From: Malania oleifera | Lineage: Eukaryota; Streptophyta; Magnoliopsida; Santalales; Ximeniaceae | Length of the DNA stretch: 64,000 nt | Assembly (NCBI RefSeq): GCF_029873635.1 | Contig: NC_080418.1 | Coordinates: 9,443,062-9,507,061 of the forward strand | Direction: 5' to 3' | Shown: positions 10,605 through 22,788 of the stretch, in pieces | Layout: each line of letters starts with the position of its first letter | Position numbering within the stretch: the first letter of the stretch is position 1 | Made by a program: the position numbers and the translations under genes | The notes under the pieces: generated by a model | What the model was told of the DNA's origin: nothing | Databases searched by the model: none | What the model saw: only the letters and a program-made list of their open reading frames with translations

Positions 10605-13083
10605 TGTTGGCTTTACAAGGCTTAATATCCTATTTTGATGCTAACAAACAAGTAGAACTAAACATATTTGGTTAAGTGTTGTTATTTTCAGGACTAAATG
10701 AAGAATGCAAGGATAAAGAGTTCATGAGATCTTGTACTTCAGAGAAGGATAATTATATCAAGTTTGAGGCATGGATTTAAGAATAAAAAACATGATCAAC
10801 ATGAAAAATTCAACATGAAAAGCTCAAAGTTCAAATGCTATATCTTGAAAGCTCACAAGGATCAAGGAACATGAAACCCCTATATAAATGCAAGTGATCC
10901 AAATTGAAAGCTCAGAGAAGTCTGGAAGATCAGAGTTTAGCAAAGAAGATCAAGAGACTTTAAAGCAAAGAAAGTGTCAAAATAGCTTAGGTCAAAGTCT
11001 TTGTATGTACTTCTAAGTTTATTCAAATATGAATTTTTCAGTTTGAAACTCATTAGGAAAAGACACACTTAGAGACCATAGCTTAAACCTTGGAACATGT
11101 TTTTCAAAGTTAAACAAATCTATATTCCAAGAATATCTATGCAAAAATGAGAGAGAAGTCAAAAAATGACTAAAAAAGAAAATCAATCAGTTGACAGATG
11201 ACTGTCTATCTATGGACAGACGAATGGCTAATTTAAAGTAGTATAACTGAAGACAGAAGTCAGACAGACTACTGTCAAGGTTTTGACAGACGACTGTCAG
11301 TGCCAAGTGAGAAGTCTGTGAGTATTCTGTCAGACAACTGTCAACCCTCTGTGTATATTAAAATTTTGATTTGTTCATGGATAGACGACTGTCATCATAT
11401 GGACAAACGTCTGCCACCCTACTGAGTTGTAATTAAAACTATATTATTCTAGTGACACACAACTGTCAATCAAGGGACAGGCGACTGCCACCTCTCTGCC
11501 TATGAGCTTTATAGTTATATCATATGGACAGACGACTACCAGGACTTCACAGTCGTCTGGCTTGCGGCATTTTTCAAATTTCCAACGGATATAACTTTTG
11601 AAATTCAAATTATTGGAAGCTTAAATAATTTTAATTTTTGGAAACAACTCTAAGTATTCTTGGGGAACAAGCAAAGAGGTTGTACCTCTATAAATACCCT
11701 CAAGGATCATTGTTTTAAAAAACCAAAAGAGATCAAGAAATCAAATTCAGCAATTATACTCTCGCAAGCCTTCCAAAATTCTGAAATTCTGAATGTGCTC
11801 TCTTGCTCACATCTTGCATGAAAATACTGAAGTCTTGTTGATCTTCTCATCAATCTAGTGCTTCAATTGCTAATTCTTTCATCTATTGAAAGAACTCTAT
11901 GGGGATACAATTCTGGAGCTTCAATTCTGAATTTCATATTCTGAATTTTTTTTTAAGTACATTAGTTGTGTTGTAATTGTTGTACTAACCAAGCTCTTTA
12001 AGGTACAAGTTCTTTGTACACATCTATTTGATTTTTATCTTGTAGATTGACGAATCCAAGGACTGTTTGGATCGTTGGCTAAGCAAGGGATATTTCTTAG
12101 AGAGGCGGGCTCTAGCCTAGCTAAGGAGTGACCAAGCGAGGGTACATCGTTTGGAAAGGCGGGTTCTAGCCTAGTTAAGGAGTGACCGGACGAGGAGATA
12201 TCGTTTGGAGAAGGCGGGCTCTAGCCTTAACCAAGGAGTGTTGTAAAGGTATTGTTCCGAACATTAAGGAACAAGTTTAGTAATCCTTTGGTGGTTTGCC
12301 AAAGGCGAGGACGTAGGCTGCGTATGAGCCAAACCTCGTAAAAATCCCGGTTTCACTCTCTCTTTCCCTTACTCTTTATTTTCAAAGCATATACAACTTC
12401 GTGGATGTTTTGAATATCTAAATCATACAAACTACGTAATTTAGAAATCAAGTAAACTTGAAGTCTAATTTTGATTTGGGTTGCGGAAACCAAAAGGGAG
12501 TACGTTAATTATACTATATCTTGCGGAAACCATACGACAGTACGTTATTTGGATAACACCCCAAAGATAAATTAACTGAGAGCTTAGTTGAGTTCTAAGT
12601 ATTGGGAAGAGTGTGAATATTGTGTTGATAGAATTCTATATTACACATTATATTAAAGAGACAAGTTCATTCATATAGGGCTTAATTCAATTATATATCC
12701 AAGGCTGACAACATAAGCTATATTGTGATTGAATGATTTAAAGTTTGATATTGAGTGGTTTGTGTTTATATTCCAAAGAGTGTTGAATCTTCTATTAATC
12801 AAACAATGCTCCAGTTAACTTGTATTTGACAAATAATTTTGTTGTTTGTGTTAAGCATTGTGCTTGATTGGTTTGGTTGAGTGATTGTTAACTTGTTTGG
12901 TTAGGCAATAAGGTCGTTGATTGGATAAAAGAATTTAAGTTCTTTTGTAATTAAAAAGTTAAACAAACAAGTCAAGAATTGTGTAAAAGAAATAAAAGAA
13001 ATTTAAGTATTCTCAGAAGGAATTAAAAGAAATGTTATAATCCAATTCACCCCCCCCCCTCTTAGACTACACCTTACTTTTCA
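10605..13083 (+). repeat. 3' LTR of Sirevirus-1
   Basis: It begins TGTTGGCTTTACAAGG and ends CTTACTTTTCA, aligning end to end with 1547-3951 apart from the 76 bases absent there. The palindrome array is at 11187-11555, TATAAATA at 11689-11696, and the three GGCGGGCTCTAGCCTA units at about 12100-12235. The LTRs differ by scattered substitutions, mostly transitions, so the insertion is not recent. Confidence 0.93.
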
Positions 13084-13088
13084 GCTCG

Positions 13089-14567
13089 GTCTGATAAAAC
13101 CCTTGTCCAAAAGTTTCTATAGCTGCTCCTTTAACTCCTTTAGTTCAACCAGAGCCATTCGGTATGGAGCCTTGGAAATTGGCGTCGTCCCTGGAGTTAA
13201 CTTAATGGCGAATTCCACCTCACGATCCAGAGGCAATCCCAATAAGTCCTTAAGAAACACATCTGAAAACTACCTTATCACTGGGATATACTCCGGCTTC
13301 ACTCCTTCCTTTGGTACTTCTTTCACATATGCAAGGTACCCCTGGCAACCCTCCAAGAGTAACCTTCTTACTTGAATTTCCGAAAGAATTTGAGGTGTAG
13401 AGTGCACACACGACCCGACGAATTGAAACTCCTATTTTTCAGGAGGTCTGAACACCACTTCCTTCCTGTGGCAGTCTATGCTCGCACAGATGGATGCTAG
13501 TCAATCCATCCCTAGAATAATATCAAATCCATGCATATCAAAGAAAAATTAGACTAGCAAGCAGCCTTCTCCCCCAAATCTCCACTAGGTATTCTCTTAT
13601 CACCTTACTGCATACAATAATTGACCCTATCGACGTGACCACACTTAACTCAGCATCTAACGACTAGGTCTCCACCCAACACAATTTAATGAATCCCTGA
13701 GACACAAATGAGTGCATCGTACCTAAGTCAAATAACACAATAGCACTATTTGGCATAATGGAAATCATACCTGTCATCACATCACTGACATTCTCTGCAT
13801 CTTCCGATGTCAGTGAGTACACCTGCGCTTGGGCGATGCCCCTCTGGTGACCACCTTGGGGTGCTTGGTTACCTCCCCTATACTAATGTTATGGAGGTGC
13901 GTAGTTCAACGTTGCGCAATAGTCCCACGCCAGATGTCCTAACCCACCACACCGATAACAGCTAGCTAATCCGGCCCTACACTCGCCCTAATGCCTCTTA
14001 TGACATCTGGGATAAGTAGAATGATGAGAATTCCCTTGAGGGGCTGGAGATCCCATCTCCTGTCGTTGGCCCGCGAAATTACTAGGCTGCCTCCTTGAAC
14101 CTTGGCTGATGCTAGACTAAAAACCCTGAGGCAAGGGCCTCTTCTTCTGGTTTGCTGCTCTCACCCCTCCTAAATACTAGCCTCGACTGTCATAGCCTTG
14201 TCTAGTCCACCAGCTCAGAGAAACTCTGAGTCAATAACGCTGCCACTTGTGCGCGTACACCCTGCCTCATACCTCTATCAAACTTCTGGGCCTTCTTCGG
14301 CTCATCTAGGACCATGTATGGAGCGAAGAGGGATAACTCCATAAACTTGGTCGCGTACTGTTGTATGGTCAAGTGTCCACGATTCAGATTTAGGAACTCC
14401 TCTGCCTTATCCCCTCGGGTGGCAGTAGGTAAGTATCTGCTAAATAAAACCTCCCTGAAATGGTTCCAGGAGATAGCCACAGGTCCTGGCCACTGTTCCT
14501 CCACTAGCTTTGCAGATCTCTACCACCTCTTCGCTTCCCTCACTAGTTTGAAAGTGGCATACCGCAT
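13089..14567 (-). pseudogene. Element A gag C-terminus, protease and start of RT (broken)
   Basis: Reading leftward from 14562 come the retrotransposon gag core (14202-14504, with HFREVLFSRYLP and the LTIQQYATKFMELS segment), then a CCHC-like knuckle CYRCGGLGHLAWDYC (about 13915-13970, one residue too many before the last Cys). Next is the aspartic protease, with VLFDLGTMHSF in place of the usual DSG (about 13700-13750). The RT start follows, with LPLDREVEF and SKAPYRMA (about 13150-13260), running to GFIRPS at the Sirevirus-1 junction. Several stops and shifts make it non-functional. Confidence 0.8.
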
Positions 14568-15456
14568 TGTAATGCCCCGCACCCACCACATGGGGCCCGG
14601 AGTGTTAAGAAACCGACACACGTCTCTGATACCATTAACGCAGCGGATAATAATAAAGCAACCTCAAACATAATATAACAGAATTCTATAATTATACATC
14701 ATCAAACTCATTTCACACATCCACGTTCTCTATGATACAAAAACTGACAGAAATTAAATAAGGCATAAAAACCAAAACATAATTGTTTAAGTCTCACTCA
14801 AAAAACTACCCTGCCCTAGAGCTATCTAAGCTCGATCACCCGGATAACCTGAAAAGATTTAACATATGACGAGGTGAGACACCTCTCAATAGGAAAAAAA
14901 TAGTTTATAATAGTGTGTGACTGAAGTGTTTAATATACAATTAAAATATCTATCCAAAATGCATCCATGATCCACAAGTAATCCAAAATATCGTGCCCAT
15001 AATCGCACGAAGTAAACGGCTTTGCCCACCAACCACATTCCACAATCATCAATATTTTATTAGTAATTCTCAAGAATAGAGAAATCTACCTGCCCATAAG
15101 AGTAGTTTCTCTCTGCTCTAGTGCTAATACCAGGGCACTCACCTTTCACAGTAAGCCCTCAGGTTATGTATTCAGGTAAAGTCACCGAGAATAGGGAAGA
15201 TCACCCGCTCATACACGTGGCTTCCCTCTACTCTGGTACCCACAATTAATTACCAGAGTACTCACCTTTCTCAGCAAGCCCTCGGGTGGTGTAATCTACT
15301 TTACCCTAAATATTTAATTAATTAAAGTCACACTTATACCCATATCAAAATCAATCCACATAGAATATTTATAAAGTTTCCAATTTTTACCCACACAGGG
15401 TTTATATCCACATATCATGTAATTGTCCACATAAGACCCTAACAAATCACAACACA

Positions 15457-15745
15457 AATGTCCACACAGGACTGGTCCATACAGGACTAACCAAAACATA
15501 GCATAAATGTCCACACAAGACTGATCCACACAAGACTAACCAAATCATGGCATAAATGTCCACACAGGACTGGTCCACACAGGACTAAGCAAAACATAGC
15601 ATAAATGTCCACACAAGACTGATCCATACAGGACTAACCAAATCATGGCATAAATGTCCACACAGGACTGGTCCACACAGGACTAACCAAATCATAGTAT
15701 AAATGTCCACATAGGATTGGTCCACACAGGACTAACCAAACCACA
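15457..15745 (-). repeat. 49-bp tandem array inside element B LTR
   Basis: Six units of about 49 bases, each containing two CCACACAGGACT-like halves followed by an ACCAAA(A/T)CAT(A/G) linker. The matching place in the other LTR (21769-21945) has about four units, one internally deleted, so copy number changed after insertion. Confidence 0.85.
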
Positions 15746-16169
15746 CAGGTTACAACAAAACCACTTCGTTCATAGTGAATAGGTAAATTACCTCTCAATA
15801 TAAACGTCATATAACGACATCCTCATACCACTGCCAACGTTATATGAAGGTTATACCAGGTATGATATAACGACCTCCTCATACCACTGCCAACGCTATA
15901 TCATAATTTACATGAACCACAACCCAAATCAATAACAACCAATCAATCAACATGTCCATAATTCTACCACAATTAAACACCACATCAGCATATTCCACCA
16001 GCTAGAATTCACAATCAAACAATATTCGCATCCTTAATAATTCTTCATTCCACAATGTCCACAATCATTTTATTTATCAAAAATGGTTTCAACCACACAA
16101 TTTTTCCTAATATAATTTATTTATCTAAAAACAACATTTCAATACCATCAAGGTTTAGAAAATTATACC

Positions 16170-16200
<31 letters not shown>

Positions 16201-16237
16201 TTATACTCGAAACTAGTCGTTTAAAATTATTAAAAAG

Positions 16238-16270
<33 letters not shown>

Positions 16271-16696
16271 AATTTATACTCGAAACTAGTCGTTTAAAAT
16301 TATTAAAAAGTCATTATTAAATATTTCTCCTTACCCGCTATTCGAAATTTGACCCAAAATTAACAAAACGAGACGCTGAAATCCAAAATTCCAAGTTCCT
16401 CAAATCTTAGTATAATACTCCTATAGTACTTCCTAAGCTCCAAAGGACAATATTTGTTAAATAAATTCCAAAATAATTCACTTACCTCGGTTTTGGGATG
16501 TTTCCCAAACTACTCAAATCAAAGATCCACTCCGCCTGTATTGCAGAGAATCTTCCCAAGAGTCTCGTGGTAACTTCTGATCGTCGAACCGAGCTAAATC
16601 CAGCCTGTAAACGAAGAGAGGAGGTAGTATGGTCGAAGTTCACAGAGAGAGAAGGAGAACATGTAAGAAAGTCACACTGAAATGAAAGAAATCCAC

Positions 16697-16905
16697 TATT
16701 TATACGCAAGGATTCGTCAACAAGACACGTTGATTTGTCAACAAGTACTAGTACACAGTTCTTCGACGAGACAGCCAACTCGTCGATGAATTTCAGTCAT
16801 GCGAAGAACCCCTCTCAGTAATTCCTCGTTGACAAGACACGTACCCTCGTCAACGAGCTAAGAAGAACATTCGTCAACGAGACCAATCTATTCGTCGACG
16901 AATGT
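16697..16905 (-). promoter_or_regulatory. TATA box and TCGTCGACGA array, element B 3' LTR
   Basis: Minus-strand TATAAATA (16697-16704 as TATTTATA) is followed within about ten bases by eight degenerate palindromes such as TTCGTCGACGAAT, CTCGTCGATGAAT and CTCGTCAACGAG. Most differences from the palindrome are C/T or G/A at CpG positions, as expected where methylated cytosines decay. Confidence 0.75.
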
Positions 16906-16991
16906 TTGCTACCACCTTTTCGAATTTATTCTTCCTTCCCTTCTATCTTCCTTATTATTTCAAATTATTTAAAATTTTACGAGTTGTTACA

Positions 16992-17177
16992 TTCTCCCCT
17001 TCTTAAAGAATTTCGTCCCTGAAATTCATCAGTCACCCATTTACACACCATTAAGCTAATTAACCACATTCACAAATTCCAAACAACTCTAACATGTGCA
17101 ACATCAAATCATGCAAAGTCAAACAACATTAACACACATACTAATGTAAACATATTACACATAAGCATATCACCTGG
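16992..17177 (-). other. Polypurine tract and 3' end of element B interior
   Basis: The plus strand reads TTCTCCCCTTCTTAAAGAAT next to the LTR, i.e. AAGAAGGGGAGAA on the minus strand, the usual gypsy polypurine tract preceded by GGGACGAAATTC. The next 150 bases leftward in element sense show no pol domain. Confidence 0.8.
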
Positions 17178-18240
17178 GCTTTTAGTGTTGCCTTTTTCAG
17201 GTGTACCCAACATATAGACAAGCGTCGGGCCTTTGCCGCCGTGAGGCACCTAATTGTTCCTTTGATTTTGATTTTGGTTCGGGGCTGGTGCATTATTCAA
17301 CGGTTCTCGACATTCCCAAGCTATGTGGCCCTATTTTCCGAACCAGAAGCATATAACACTCCTACCCCGGCATTCTCCCTAATGCCGCTAATTACATCTA
17401 AGGCAATGGGGACGTGACGAGTCGCCCTGTCATCCCCGATCACTTCTTTCTGACCCCTGACTTTCTGTATCTCTGTCTCCCCTCCACAACCTTTGTCTGA
17501 CATTTGTTTGAGATCGTGCATGCCTCTTCCTTCATTCTAATGCTTCCGAACCACTTTGCAGACTTGACTCTGCCACCGTAGCTTTCTCCACCAAATCTGT
17601 GAAGTCTTGAATCTACAAACACGCCATATGCTCGTGGATCCTTTGATTCGTGCCCCTCTTAAACCACATCGCCTTCTGATATTCATTTGGAACCACAGAA
17701 GGTGCAAAATGAGATAACTCCATAAATTTAGCAGCGTACTGCTGAACTGTGAGGCGCCCCTGAGTCAAGCTGAAAAATTCTTTCGCCTTTGCATTTCTGG
17801 TGGTGGTGGGAAAATATCGGTTGTAGAAAATGTGCTTGAAGTGACCCCAGGTCATAGCTATAGGTACTGCCCACTATTAGTTTCATCGCATGCCACCACC
17901 ATTCAGCTTCTCCAGCTAGTTTAAAGGTGGCAAAGAGGACCTTCTGCTCCTCAGTACAATTCAACACGGCCAGGATTTTCTCCATTTCTTGCATCCATAT
18001 CTCAACCTTAATCGGATCGGTGCCACCCTCAAAAGACGAGGGTTTCAAACGCGTAAATTGGTCAATGGTACAACCCTGGTGCATTGGTGGATAGCTTGTT
18101 CCCCTAAAATCTCGTCTCATTTCTTCTCTAACCTGACGAGCTATTCCTTATAATAGCCGAGAGGTGTCAACCTCATCCCCGCTGGAAGCTCCCATTTCGC
18201 TTCCTCCTCCTTCATCCATGCCCTTGCCTCTAGGATCCAT
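17178..18240 (-). pseudogene. Element B gag (broken, gag only)
   Basis: The start codon at 18240-18238 begins MDPRGKGMDEGG. The gag domain (about 17613-18120) includes YSIDQF-like [29 protein letters not shown] and a [15 protein letters not shown] core, interrupted by an early stop and a frameshift near 17870. Downstream is a degenerate CCHC knuckle (CFWFGK-stop-GHIAWEC, about 17305-17350) and an Asn/Gln-rich tail. Coding sequence ends there. Protease, RT and integrase are missing, so this resembles a gag-only non-autonomous copy or an internally deleted one. Confidence 0.82.
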
Positions 18241-18709
18241 CCCTAAATATAAATGTACAACAAAGGAAATTTTAGAATCTCCACATTTTTATATATCTGA
18301 CATACACATCATAACGAAAAACCAAATTAATATCCATATCCTCAATTAAACATCCAACATCCATTTATCCACAATCATCTGAACTTCTAATATTTAAATT
18401 CCAAATCTTGGTTTCATAACTCGGAAACATCACCGTCAATGGATTTACCGTGATTTTCTGAAACCGTTGACTGATTCATAAAATCACAGAAGTCCGTCAA
18501 GGGATTTCTGCTTCCAAATTACGAAATAACCTTAAACTCTTGTCAATACCCTATTCTACCCATTCCTACCCTTATTCAATTCAAACCTATACTCTGGTAT
18601 TAATCCCCCTAAACTCCGCAAGACCGTTATTGTAATGACCCGAAAAATAATGGTTTTTAAATAATGAAGAGGTGGGGGAAATGGAAACAGAAATAGACGG
18701 AGGCAGTAG

Positions 18710-18981
18710 AACTTCGTCGACGGACACGAAGCGTTCGTCGATGACATTGCACTTTGGATGGAATAACACACAGGGCCTCGTTGACGAACTCCCTATGTTC
18801 GTCGACGAGCGCACAAGAGGACCTTGTCGACGAAGCCACGCATTGTCTACGAGAAGATACTGAAAAGGGTTTTTGGGACAATCTAAAATTCGTCGACGAG
18901 GGAGGAAGTTTGACAACGAAATTCTTAAAGGACTCGTCGACGAGGTGACGTGTCTCGTCGATGAATCCGACTCTATAAATA
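18710..18981 (+). promoter_or_regulatory. TCGTCGACGA array and TATA box in the solo LTR
   Basis: About ten sites matching (T/C)TCGTCGACGA(A/G), several perfect (near 18715, 18800 and 18893), end about ten bases before TATAAATA (18974-18981). The leader afterwards is pyrimidine-rich. The array encodes spurious VDE/FVDE peptides in several frames, which are not real proteins. Confidence 0.78.
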
Positions 18982-19499
18982 GTGAAAACCCATATTTTTA
19001 GACAAATTTTCAGCGCAAAGCCCCTCTTTCTCTCTTTACAATGCATCTTCCTCCTTCTCTCTTTGATTCCGGGTCTGTTTTATGCCGGATTGACGATCTG
19101 AAGCCACCATGACGCTCTTGGCGAAGTTTTTTGCAAGTCTGCTGGAGCTAATCGTTGGTGGAGTTGGTTTGAATTTCATCCCAATATCAGGGTAAGGCAT
19201 TTTATTTAGTATTTGTCTTTCCCTTAGTTATAAGAAATACAATACACGAAGAAATACTGATATTTTGTTTTGGGGGATGTTGTTTTCAGGGTGTTGAGTG
19301 AAGAACCCTGCAGGTGTAAAGCTGAGTTCAGTGAGGGACCTGTCAGAGATAAGGTAAGGGAAATATGCTATGTTAGGAATTTTTATAATGTTATCAGAGA
19401 TTTTACACATATGTATATACCAGCTTATTACCCAGTTTTACAGAATATGAGTTTTAAATGCTTGTGTGGCCTGAGTAGATATTTATGTGATGAAAAACT

Positions 19500-19700
19500 T
19501 ATATAGTTTTTACAGTATATCATACTATACTGAATACACAGATATAGACAGTATATTACAGTTTTACTCATATCAGTATGTTATAGTTTTATACAGACTA
19601 GTATATCACAAATATTTATCCAAAATAGTATATTACAGTTTTACACAGATCAGTATATTACAACTTTATTTAGAACAGTATATACAGTATTTATAGTATG
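19500..19700 (+). repeat. AT-rich tandem array (CAGTATATTACAGTTTTA-type) in solo LTR
   Basis: Repeated AGTATATTACAGTTTTA-like units of about 35 bases in the transcribed part of the LTR. Short open frames here are made only of these repeats. Confidence 0.7.
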
Positions 19701-20793
19701 TCATGTTTCCTATTACCATAACATACAAAGTAAACAGACAGAGTATATAGACAGAGTATACAAACAGAGTATACAAAAAGATATACAGAGATAGCATCAA
19801 GATGCTACAAATACAGCATATAGAGATTACAGTATTTACAGTACAAAAGATAGCGTTATAGTAATTTTGGAAACATGATGAAAATAGTAAAAGAGTATAT
19901 ATGTATATATATAGTATCAGATCCCTGAGGAATGATTACATACATATATAGATAAAGAATACAGAGCATGGTACCATTGCTATATATAGAATAGAGTGCA
20001 ACCACATATCTCAGATAGTGTGTGGGTACTATCAAACTTTGCTTGGAGAGGATGTAGCTCCCTAGTACACTAGGTTGAGGGGGCTAGTTTGACAAGGTCG
20101 CAGCTAGTCATGTGCCTAAGAGAGTATGCAGTTTGGCCAGGCTAAGGTAGTGTAGAGTATATTGACTTATCTGGAGGGCTGACCAGATTAAGTCCAGCCT
20201 ACAGGCTGCACAACCCTGTCATGAGGGGTCAAATCATGACATGCAGAGTTCTAGGGATAAAGCACAGTTATGTATATGTATACAATTTTATAGTATCTTA
20301 TGAGTATAATATGATATTAGCAGTATGAAAAGTTGAAAATACAGATGGTACAGTTATATTTTAAATTGTGAAAATGATGGACATGCTTTACAGATTTACT
20401 ATTTCATTACAGTTCAGTTATTATTTTAACAATATGCAACTTAGTCGCCACACACTAGTAATAGCATATTTCCACTTACTAAGCGTCGACTCACCCCATG
20501 ACTTTAACATTTTTCAGGTGAGCCAGCTAGGCGAGCTGACCAGGCTCGCGGATAGAGAGTTTATTTGATTACCCTGGATTAAAGGGTAAGTTTGTGCATG
20601 GTTTTGTGTTTTGGGACAAATATTTTGGAGAGAGATGTATTATATTGTATGGTTTGGAAATACAGATCCCTGGTATTGTATGATGTGTATGGATGTATGG
20701 ATTACATTTCCGCTGCATAGGTATGATTTGATATTCAGATTTACCCCGGTGCCTTCTGAGGCTCGAGTTCCATAGCAGGGGGTATTAGAACAG

Positions 20794-20834
<41 letters not shown>

Positions 20835-20866
20835 GATGATGTAAATTTTGAGGTCGTAAAAGTTAT

Positions 20867-20880
20867 GCTCTGATACCAAA
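20867..20880 (-). other. Primer-binding site (tRNA-iMet), element B
   Basis: GCTCTGATACCAAA, minus-strand TTTGGTATCAGAGC, abuts the 5' LTR start at 20881. It is the expected tRNA-Met primer site. Confidence 0.92.
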
Positions 20881-22394
20881 TGTAACATCCCGAACCTGCC
20901 ATGTGGGGCCTAGAGTGTTAAAAGACCGACACGTGTCTATGATACCATTAACACAGTGGATAATAATAAAGCAACCTCGAACATAATATACCAGAGTTCT
21001 ATAATTATACATCATCAAACTCATTTCACACATCCACGTTCTCTATAATACAAAACCTGACAAAAATTTAATAAGGCATAAAAACTAAAACATAACCGTT
21101 TAAGTCTCACTCACAAAACTACCTTGCCCTGGAGCTATCTAACCTCGATCACCCGGATAACCTGAAAAGATTTAACATATGACAGAGTGAGACACCTCTT
21201 AGTAAGGAAGAAATAGTTTATAACAGTGTGTGGCTAAAGTGTTTAATATACAATTAAAATGTCTATCCAAAATTCATCCAAGATCCACAAGTAATCCAAA
21301 ATTTAGTGCCCATAATCGCACGAAGCAAACGGCTTTGCCCACCAACCACATTCCACAATCATCAATATTTTATTGGTAATTCCCAAGAATAGAGAAATCT
21401 ACCTACCCATAAGAGTAGTTTCCCTCTGCTCTAGTGCTAACACTAGGGCACTCACCTTTCTCAATAAGCCCTCAGGTTATGTATTCAGGTAAAGTCACTG
21501 AGAATAGGGAAGATCACCTGCTCATACACATGGCTTCCCTCTACTCTGGTACCCACAATTAATTACCAGAGTACTCACCTTTCTCAGCAAGCCCTCGGGT
21601 GGTGTAATCTACTTTACCCTAAATATTTAATTAATTAAAGTCACACTTATACCCATATCACAATCAATCCACATAGAATATTTATAAAGTTTCCAATTTT
21701 TACCCACACAGGATTTATATCCACATATCATGTAATTGTCCACACAAGACCCTAACAAATCACAACACAAATGTCCACACAGGACTGGTCCATACAAGAC
21801 TAGCCAAAACATAGCCAAAATGTCCACACAAGACTAACCAAATCATGGCATAAATGTCCAAACATAACTGGTCCACACAAGACTAACCAAATCACAGCGT
21901 AAATGTCTACATAGGACTAGTCCACACAGGACTAACCAAACCACACAAGTTACAACACAACCACTCCGTTCAAAGTAAATAGGAAAACAACCTCCTCATA
22001 CCACTGCCAATGTTTACCTCCCAATATAAACGTCCATATAATGACCTCCTCATACCACTGCCAACGTTATATGACGGTTATACCAGGTATGATATAACGA
22101 CCTCATCATACCACTGCTAACGCTATATCGTAATTTACATGAACCAGAACACAAATCAACAACAACCAATCAATCAACATATCCATAATTCTACCACAAT
22201 TAAACACCACATCAGCATATTCCACCAGCCAGAATTCAAAATCAAACAATATTCGCATTTTCAATAATTCTTCATTCCACAATGTCCACAATCATTTAAT
22301 TTATCAAAAATGGTTTCAACCACACGATTTTTCCCAATATAATTTATTTATCAAAAAACAACATTTCAATACCATCAAGGTTTAGAAAATTATA

Positions 22395-22431
<37 letters not shown>

Positions 22432-22788
22432 TTATACTCGAAACTACTCATTTAAAATTATTAAAAAGTCATTATAAAATATTTCCCTTTACCTGCTCCT
22501 CGAAATTCGATCCAAAATTAACAAAACGAGACCCTGAAATCCAAAATTCCAAGTTCCTCAAATCTTAGTATAATATTCCTATAGTACTTCCTAAGCTCCA
22601 AAGGATAATTTTTGTTAAAGAAATTCCAAAATAATTCACTTACCTTGGTTTTGGGATGTTTCCCAAACTACTCAAATCAAAGATCCACTCCGCCGATATT
22701 GTAGAGAATCTTCCCAGGAGTCCCTTGGTAGCTTCTTATCGTCGAACTGAGCTAAATCCGACTTGAAAAAGAAGAGAGAAGGTAGTAT
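20881..22788 (-). repeat. 5' LTR of element B, left part
   Basis: It begins TGTAACATCCCG and aligns with 14568-16640 of the other LTR. The hairpin motif lies at 21186-21207, the shortened 49-base array at 21769-21945, and an AT run at about 22398-22428. It is cut at 22788 by the compound insertion and continues at 27024. Confidence 0.9.

Larger units (their letters stand above)
1547..13083 (+). mobile_element. Sirevirus-1: Ty1/copia Sirevirus lacking pol, 5-bp TSD GCTCG
   Basis: Two direct LTRs (1547-3951 and 10605-13083) bound an interior with a tRNA-Met primer site, a gag pseudogene, an envelope-like ORF and several polypurine tracts. GCTCG occurs at 1542-1546 and again at 13084-13088, and deleting one copy restores a gypsy reverse transcriptase frame in the host element. 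Sirevirus hallmarks are the long gag with zinc knuckles, the envelope-like ORF after pol, repeated AAAAGGGGGAG tracts and LTRs over 2 kb. The roughly 4 kb protease-integrase-RT-RNase H region is missing: gag ends at 5831 and envelope-region sequence begins within about 170 bases. The element therefore cannot move by itself. Confidence 0.93.
14568..16991 (-). repeat. 3' LTR of element B
   Basis: In plus coordinates it begins TGTAATGCCCC and ends GAGTTGTTACA. The conserved hairpin motif is at 14873-14893 and a 49-base tandem array at 15457-15745. An approximately 70-base segment starting with an AT run is duplicated (about 16170-16312), while the other LTR has it once (22395-22475). TATA (TATTTATA, 16697-16704) and about eight degenerate TCGTCGACGA sites (16705-16905) form the promoter, reading leftward. 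Confidence 0.9.
18631..20861 (+). mobile_element. Solo LTR of a chromovirus related to element C, TSD GTTAT
   Basis: It begins TGTAATGACCCGAAAAATAATGG, close to the element C LTR start, and ends GGTCGTAAAA, an eroded version of GGACGTTACA. GTTAT flanks it at 18626-18630 and 20862-20866. It sits 5 bases from element B's primer site. It contains a palindrome array (18710-18965), TATAAATA (18974-18981), splice-like CAGGGTAAGG (about 19187) and TTTTCAGGG (about 19285), AT-rich tandem repeats (19500-19700) and the conserved hairpin region at 20474-20496 (AAGCGTCGACTCACCCC). No interior sequence remains. Confidence 0.9.

Noticed and set aside
18657-19046. Long minus- and plus-strand open frames with repeated FVDE/LVDE peptides over the palindrome arrays
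   Set aside because: The peptides are translations of the GTCGACGA sites; the same artefact appears in every LTR with that motif.
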